From the NCBI GenBank assembly GCA_002421995.1, contig DISP01000172.1, forward strand, positions 1 through 9,344: a DNA stretch of 9,344 bases, written 5' to 3'. Of the stretch, positions 7,744 to 9,344 are shown one piece after another. The first letter of the stretch is position 1; each line of letters begins with the position of its first letter. Position numbers and translations under genes: made by a program. Source of the DNA: Bacteroidales bacterium UBA6207 (GTDB taxonomy: Bacteria > Bacteroidota > Bacteroidia > Bacteroidales > F082). The notes beneath the pieces are model-generated. The model was given only the letters and a program-made list of their open reading frames with translations. It was not told the origin of the DNA and ran no database searches.

Positions 7744-7926
7744 ATGGCACAAAAAAAGGCATTTGCGTTGCGGCTTGATGCTGAAAAGCTCGCAGCCCTT
7801 GAAAAATGGGCAGCAGATGAGTTTCGCAGCACCAATGGTCAGATCGAATGGATCATTGATCAGGCGTTGCGCAATGCCGGAAGGGTAAAAAAAGAAAGCA
7901 AATCAAATAATCCAAACGAACAATGA
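7744..7926 (+). CDS. Arc-family ribbon-helix-helix DNA-binding protein
   Basis: Small 60-residue RHH protein. A beta-strand FALRLD (7-12) would insert into the DNA major groove as a dimer ribbon. Helix A follows (about 13-28, AEKLAALEKWAADEFR), then the turn STNGQ (29-33) and helix B (about 33-45, ending DQALRNAG). The last dozen residues (KKESKSNNPNEQ) look disordered. The length and pattern fit Arc/MetJ-type repressors. It lies 3 bp after the SPFH stop and overlaps the zinc-ribbon start by ATGA (7923-7926), so the three are likely translationally coupled. No toxin gene is adjacent, so a toxin-antitoxin role is not supported. The likely target is its own operon promoter, which carries three RATATC repeats at 11-bp steps. 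Fold assignment is strong; target and regulatory effect are inferred. Confidence 0.88.
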   Translation: MAQKKAFALRLDAEKLAALEKWAADEFRSTNGQIEWIIDQALRNAGRVKKESKSNNPNEQ

Positions 7927-8132
7927 AACCACTCAAATACACTTGCCCTAAATGCCAGGGGCATCAATATGAAATTGGCAAAATGTATGTCACAGGCAGT
8001 TTTGTCACTAAGCTCCTTGACATACAAAACAACAAATACACTACTGTGACTTGCAGCAGGTGCACCTACACAGAGTTTTACAAAACAGATGCAAATCTGC
8101 TTGGTAATGTTTTCGACTTCTTTGTTGGCTAA
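7923..8132 (+). CDS. Small four-cysteine zinc-ribbon protein
   Basis: A 69-residue protein with two CxxC knuckles, Cys8/Cys11 (TCPKCQG) and Cys44/Cys47 (TCSRCTYTEFY), spaced to bind one zinc. Between them is GSFVTKLLDIQNNKYTTV, and the tail is NVFDFFVG. This layout matches the small proteins annotated as nucleic-acid-binding Zn-ribbon proteins (COG3478 / DUF2082 type, from memory). The nucleic-acid label is a family annotation; it could equally be a protein-binding ribbon. Its ATG overlaps the RHH stop codon, so it belongs to the same operon. No membrane segment or signal peptide is present, so it is cytoplasmic. Family call good; biochemical role unknown. Confidence 0.85.
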   Translation: MKPLKYTCPKCQGHQYEIGKMYVTGSFVTKLLDIQNNKYTTVTCSRCTYTEFYKTDANLLGNVFDFFVG

Positions 8133-8138
8133 CCAATC

Positions 8139-8663
8139 ATGGCAACACATATTTTCACCGAACAACAAAAATTCCGTCAGCTTTGGCTGTGGATACTCGT
8201 TCTATTCTCGGGAATGATGCCTGTTGCCATCTTTGGCGTCGGTCTGTATATACAGCTTTTCAAAGGACAGCCATTTGGCAATAATCCTATGAGCGACAAT
8301 GGTTTGATAACAGCTTTTGCACTCACTTTGTTGCTCGTATTTGCCTTGTTTGCTTTATTCGCTTTCAGTACGCTGAAGGTCAGAATAGATAAATATGCCA
8401 TAAAAGTGCGTTTTGTACCATTTATCATCAAAGAGAGAACGACAAAATGGACGGAGGTGGCTTCCTGGGAAGTAGTGAAGTACAACGCCATCAGGGAGTA
8501 TGGAGGTTGGGGTTTGCGGGCAAACCGAAAAGGAAAAGCTTATAATGTTTCGGGAAATATGGGCTTGCGGCTTCAACTGCGCAATGGCAAAGAATTGCTT
8601 ATCGGCACCTCGCAAAGCGAGGCATTGAAGGCGTTTCTGACGCAGCTTAATCCTCTTGGATAG
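8139..8663 (+). CDS. Two-TM protein with probable PH-like domain, function unknown
   Basis: A 174-residue protein with two hydrophobic helices (about 15-39 and 56-78), followed by a soluble part rich in beta strands (79-174). The soluble part contains LKVRIDKYAIKVRF, WTEVASWEVVKY, YGGWGLRANRKGKAYNVSGN, LRLQLRNGKELLIGTSQ and a final helix. Two TM helices plus a strand-rich domain ending in one helix resemble bacterial PH-domain membrane proteins. The GGWG...GKAYNVSGN...LLIGT pattern recurs in uncharacterised Bacteroidota proteins as I remember them. It starts 6 bp after the zinc-ribbon stop and is the last gene of the SPFH operon, with an intrinsic terminator 32 bp beyond its stop. The topology probably puts both termini in the cytoplasm. 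I do not recognise a specific function; the PH-like fold is inferred from pattern only. Confidence 0.82.
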   Translation: MATHIFTEQQKFRQLWLWILVLFSGMMPVAIFGVGLYIQLFKGQPFGNNPMSDNGLITAFALTLLLVFALFALFAFSTLKVRIDKYAIKVRFVPFIIKERTTKWTEVASWEVVKYNAIREYGGWGLRANRKGKAYNVSGNMGLRLQLRNGKELLIGTSQSEALKAFLTQLNPLG

Positions 8664-8666
8664 AAA

Positions 8667-9344
8667 TCAGTGATTGATTAGCGCATCAACATCCAACAGC
8701 CGGTTTTCGCCGGCTGTTTTTATTGCAGCCTGAAAACCGGGCCGCAGCGCAAAAGCCCCATATTCGCCAGCCTTATTCAGAGCGATATAGCCAATCTGCA
8801 TTTGCGGATGAATAGGAACGTTCTCGGCAATGCGCTGAACAGCCATTTTACAGGCATCAGCAGGCGAAAATCCCTGCCGCATCAATTCTACCACGAGAAA
8901 ACTGCCAAGCGTCTTCATCACCACTTCGCCTTCGCCGGTAGCAGTGGCTGCACCTATTTTATTATCAACAAACAAGCCCGCCCCGATGATCGGCGAATCT
9001 CCTACCCTGCCCGGATGTTTGAAAGCCATTCCACTGGTGGTGCAGGCTCCGGCCAGGTCAGCGTTTTTATCAAGCACTATCAAGCCGATAGTGTCGTGAT
9101 TTTCCCAGTTGGCAGCCGGGGCATAGCGCGCACCTGAACTTTTCCAGCTTTCCCATGCCTTTTTTGCTTCCGGCGTGAGCAAATCCGTCTCATTAAAACC
9201 CTGATCCAATGCAAATTGCAAAGCACCTTTGCCCGTGAGCATGACATGCGGTGTTTTCTCCATTACCTTGCGCGCAACAGAAACAGGATGCAAAATATTT
9301 TCGAGACAAGCCACCGAACCTGCATTGCCTTTTGAGTCCATGAT
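8667..9344 (-). CDS. N4-(beta-N-acetylglucosaminyl)-L-asparaginase / isoaspartyl peptidase family Ntn hydrolase, partial
   Basis: Threonine-dependent N-terminal-nucleophile hydrolase that self-cleaves and then removes asparagine from N-glycan stubs or cleaves isoaspartyl or asparaginyl bonds. Visible from the window edge: MDSKGNAGSVACLENI and VARKVMEKTPHVML, the conserved middle of the alpha subunit, then a linker. The cleavage site is HDTIG; counting from the visible Met at 9341-9339, the nucleophile is Thr84. The beta subunit carries TTSGMAFKHPGRVGDSPIIGAG (101-122), including the substrate-binding Arg and Asp, and ATATGEGE. The frame is open upstream to the edge (an Ile codon at 9344-9342), and GNAGSVACLE is internal in this family, so the visible Met is not the start; the N-terminus and any signal peptide are missing. 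The gene converges on the PH-like gene with only 3 bp between stop codons, and its last codons overlap that operon's terminator. Confidence 0.94.
   Translation of the reverse strand: MMDSKGNAGSVACLENILHPVSVARKVMEKTPHVMLTGKGALQFALDQGFNETDLLTPEAKKAWESWKSSGARYAPAANWENHDTIGLIVLDKNADLAGACTTSGMAFKHPGRVGDSPIIGAGLFVDNKIGAATATGEGEVVMKTLGSFLVVELMRQGFSPADACKMAVQRIAENVPIHPQMQIGYIALNKAGEYGAFALRPGFQAAIKTAGENRLLDVDALINH
8695..8722 (+). terminator. Intrinsic terminator of the SPFH operon, inside the convergent asparaginase gene
   Basis: A perfect 9-bp stem, AACAGCCGG (8695-8703) with CCGGCTGTT (8710-8718), closes a 6-nt loop TTTTCG. It is followed on the plus strand by a T-run (8717-8721, then AT). This is a textbook rho-independent terminator for the plus-strand operon, 32 bp after its last stop codon. 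On the minus strand the hairpin is followed by GGATGTTGATG, with no T-run, so it should not stop asparaginase transcription. It encodes roughly Thr209-Leu216 (visible numbering) of that protein. Confidence 0.88.

Noticed and set aside
7744..7926. RHH protein as the antitoxin of a toxin-antitoxin pair
   Set aside because: Neither neighbour resembles a toxin; the flanking genes are an SPFH protein and a zinc ribbon.
8695..8722. Hairpin as the terminator of the asparaginase gene
   Set aside because: The T-run is on the plus strand only, and the hairpin lies before the asparaginase stop codon.
9339..9341. ATG at 9341 as the true start of the asparaginase
   Set aside because: The frame continues upstream to the window edge, and the residues after this Met match an internal part of the family, so the gene is truncated by the window.

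Overview
The window looks like a chromosomal segment from a Bacteroidota (Bacteroidetes) bacterium. The evidence is an adjacent SusC-type TonB-dependent receptor and SusD-type lipoprotein, promoters of the Bacteroidota form (TAnnTTTG at -7), start codons without Shine-Dalgarno sequences, and AT-rich intergenic DNA. I cannot name a genus. No mobile element, CRISPR array, tRNA or rRNA was recognised.

Left part (1-5800) is a glycan-uptake locus. A SusC-like outer-membrane receptor (660-3653, minus) is followed 17 bp later by a SusD-like surface lipoprotein (642 to the window edge, minus, truncated at its C-terminus). Divergent from them, across a 290-bp regulatory region, is a GH13 alpha-amylase-type lipoprotein with all catalytic residues (3944-5800, plus). 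Together they suggest binding, cleavage and TonB-driven import of starch, maltodextrin or a related alpha-glucan. Any further Sus-type genes would lie beyond the left edge. Both divergent promoters can be proposed from sequence.

Middle part: only 6 bp after the amylase is a CvfB/YitL-type RNA-binding protein (5807-6676, plus) with S1-like domains and a C-terminal winged helix, possibly read from the amylase transcript. A 215-bp intergenic region follows, holding an imperfect hairpin and then a good promoter.

Right part (6892-8663, plus) is a tight four-gene operon: a two-TM SPFH/Band-7 membrane protein, an Arc-like ribbon-helix-helix (RHH) protein, a four-cysteine zinc-ribbon protein and a two-TM protein with a probable PH-like cytosolic domain. 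Its promoter carries three RATATC repeats at exact 11-bp steps. This fits autoregulation by the RHH protein and makes the operon the best candidate in the window for an undescribed system. The operon ends in a strong intrinsic terminator that lies inside the 3' end of a convergent gene for an N4-(beta-N-acetylglucosaminyl)-L-asparaginase/isoaspartyl-peptidase family Ntn hydrolase (8667 to the right edge, minus, N-terminus missing).
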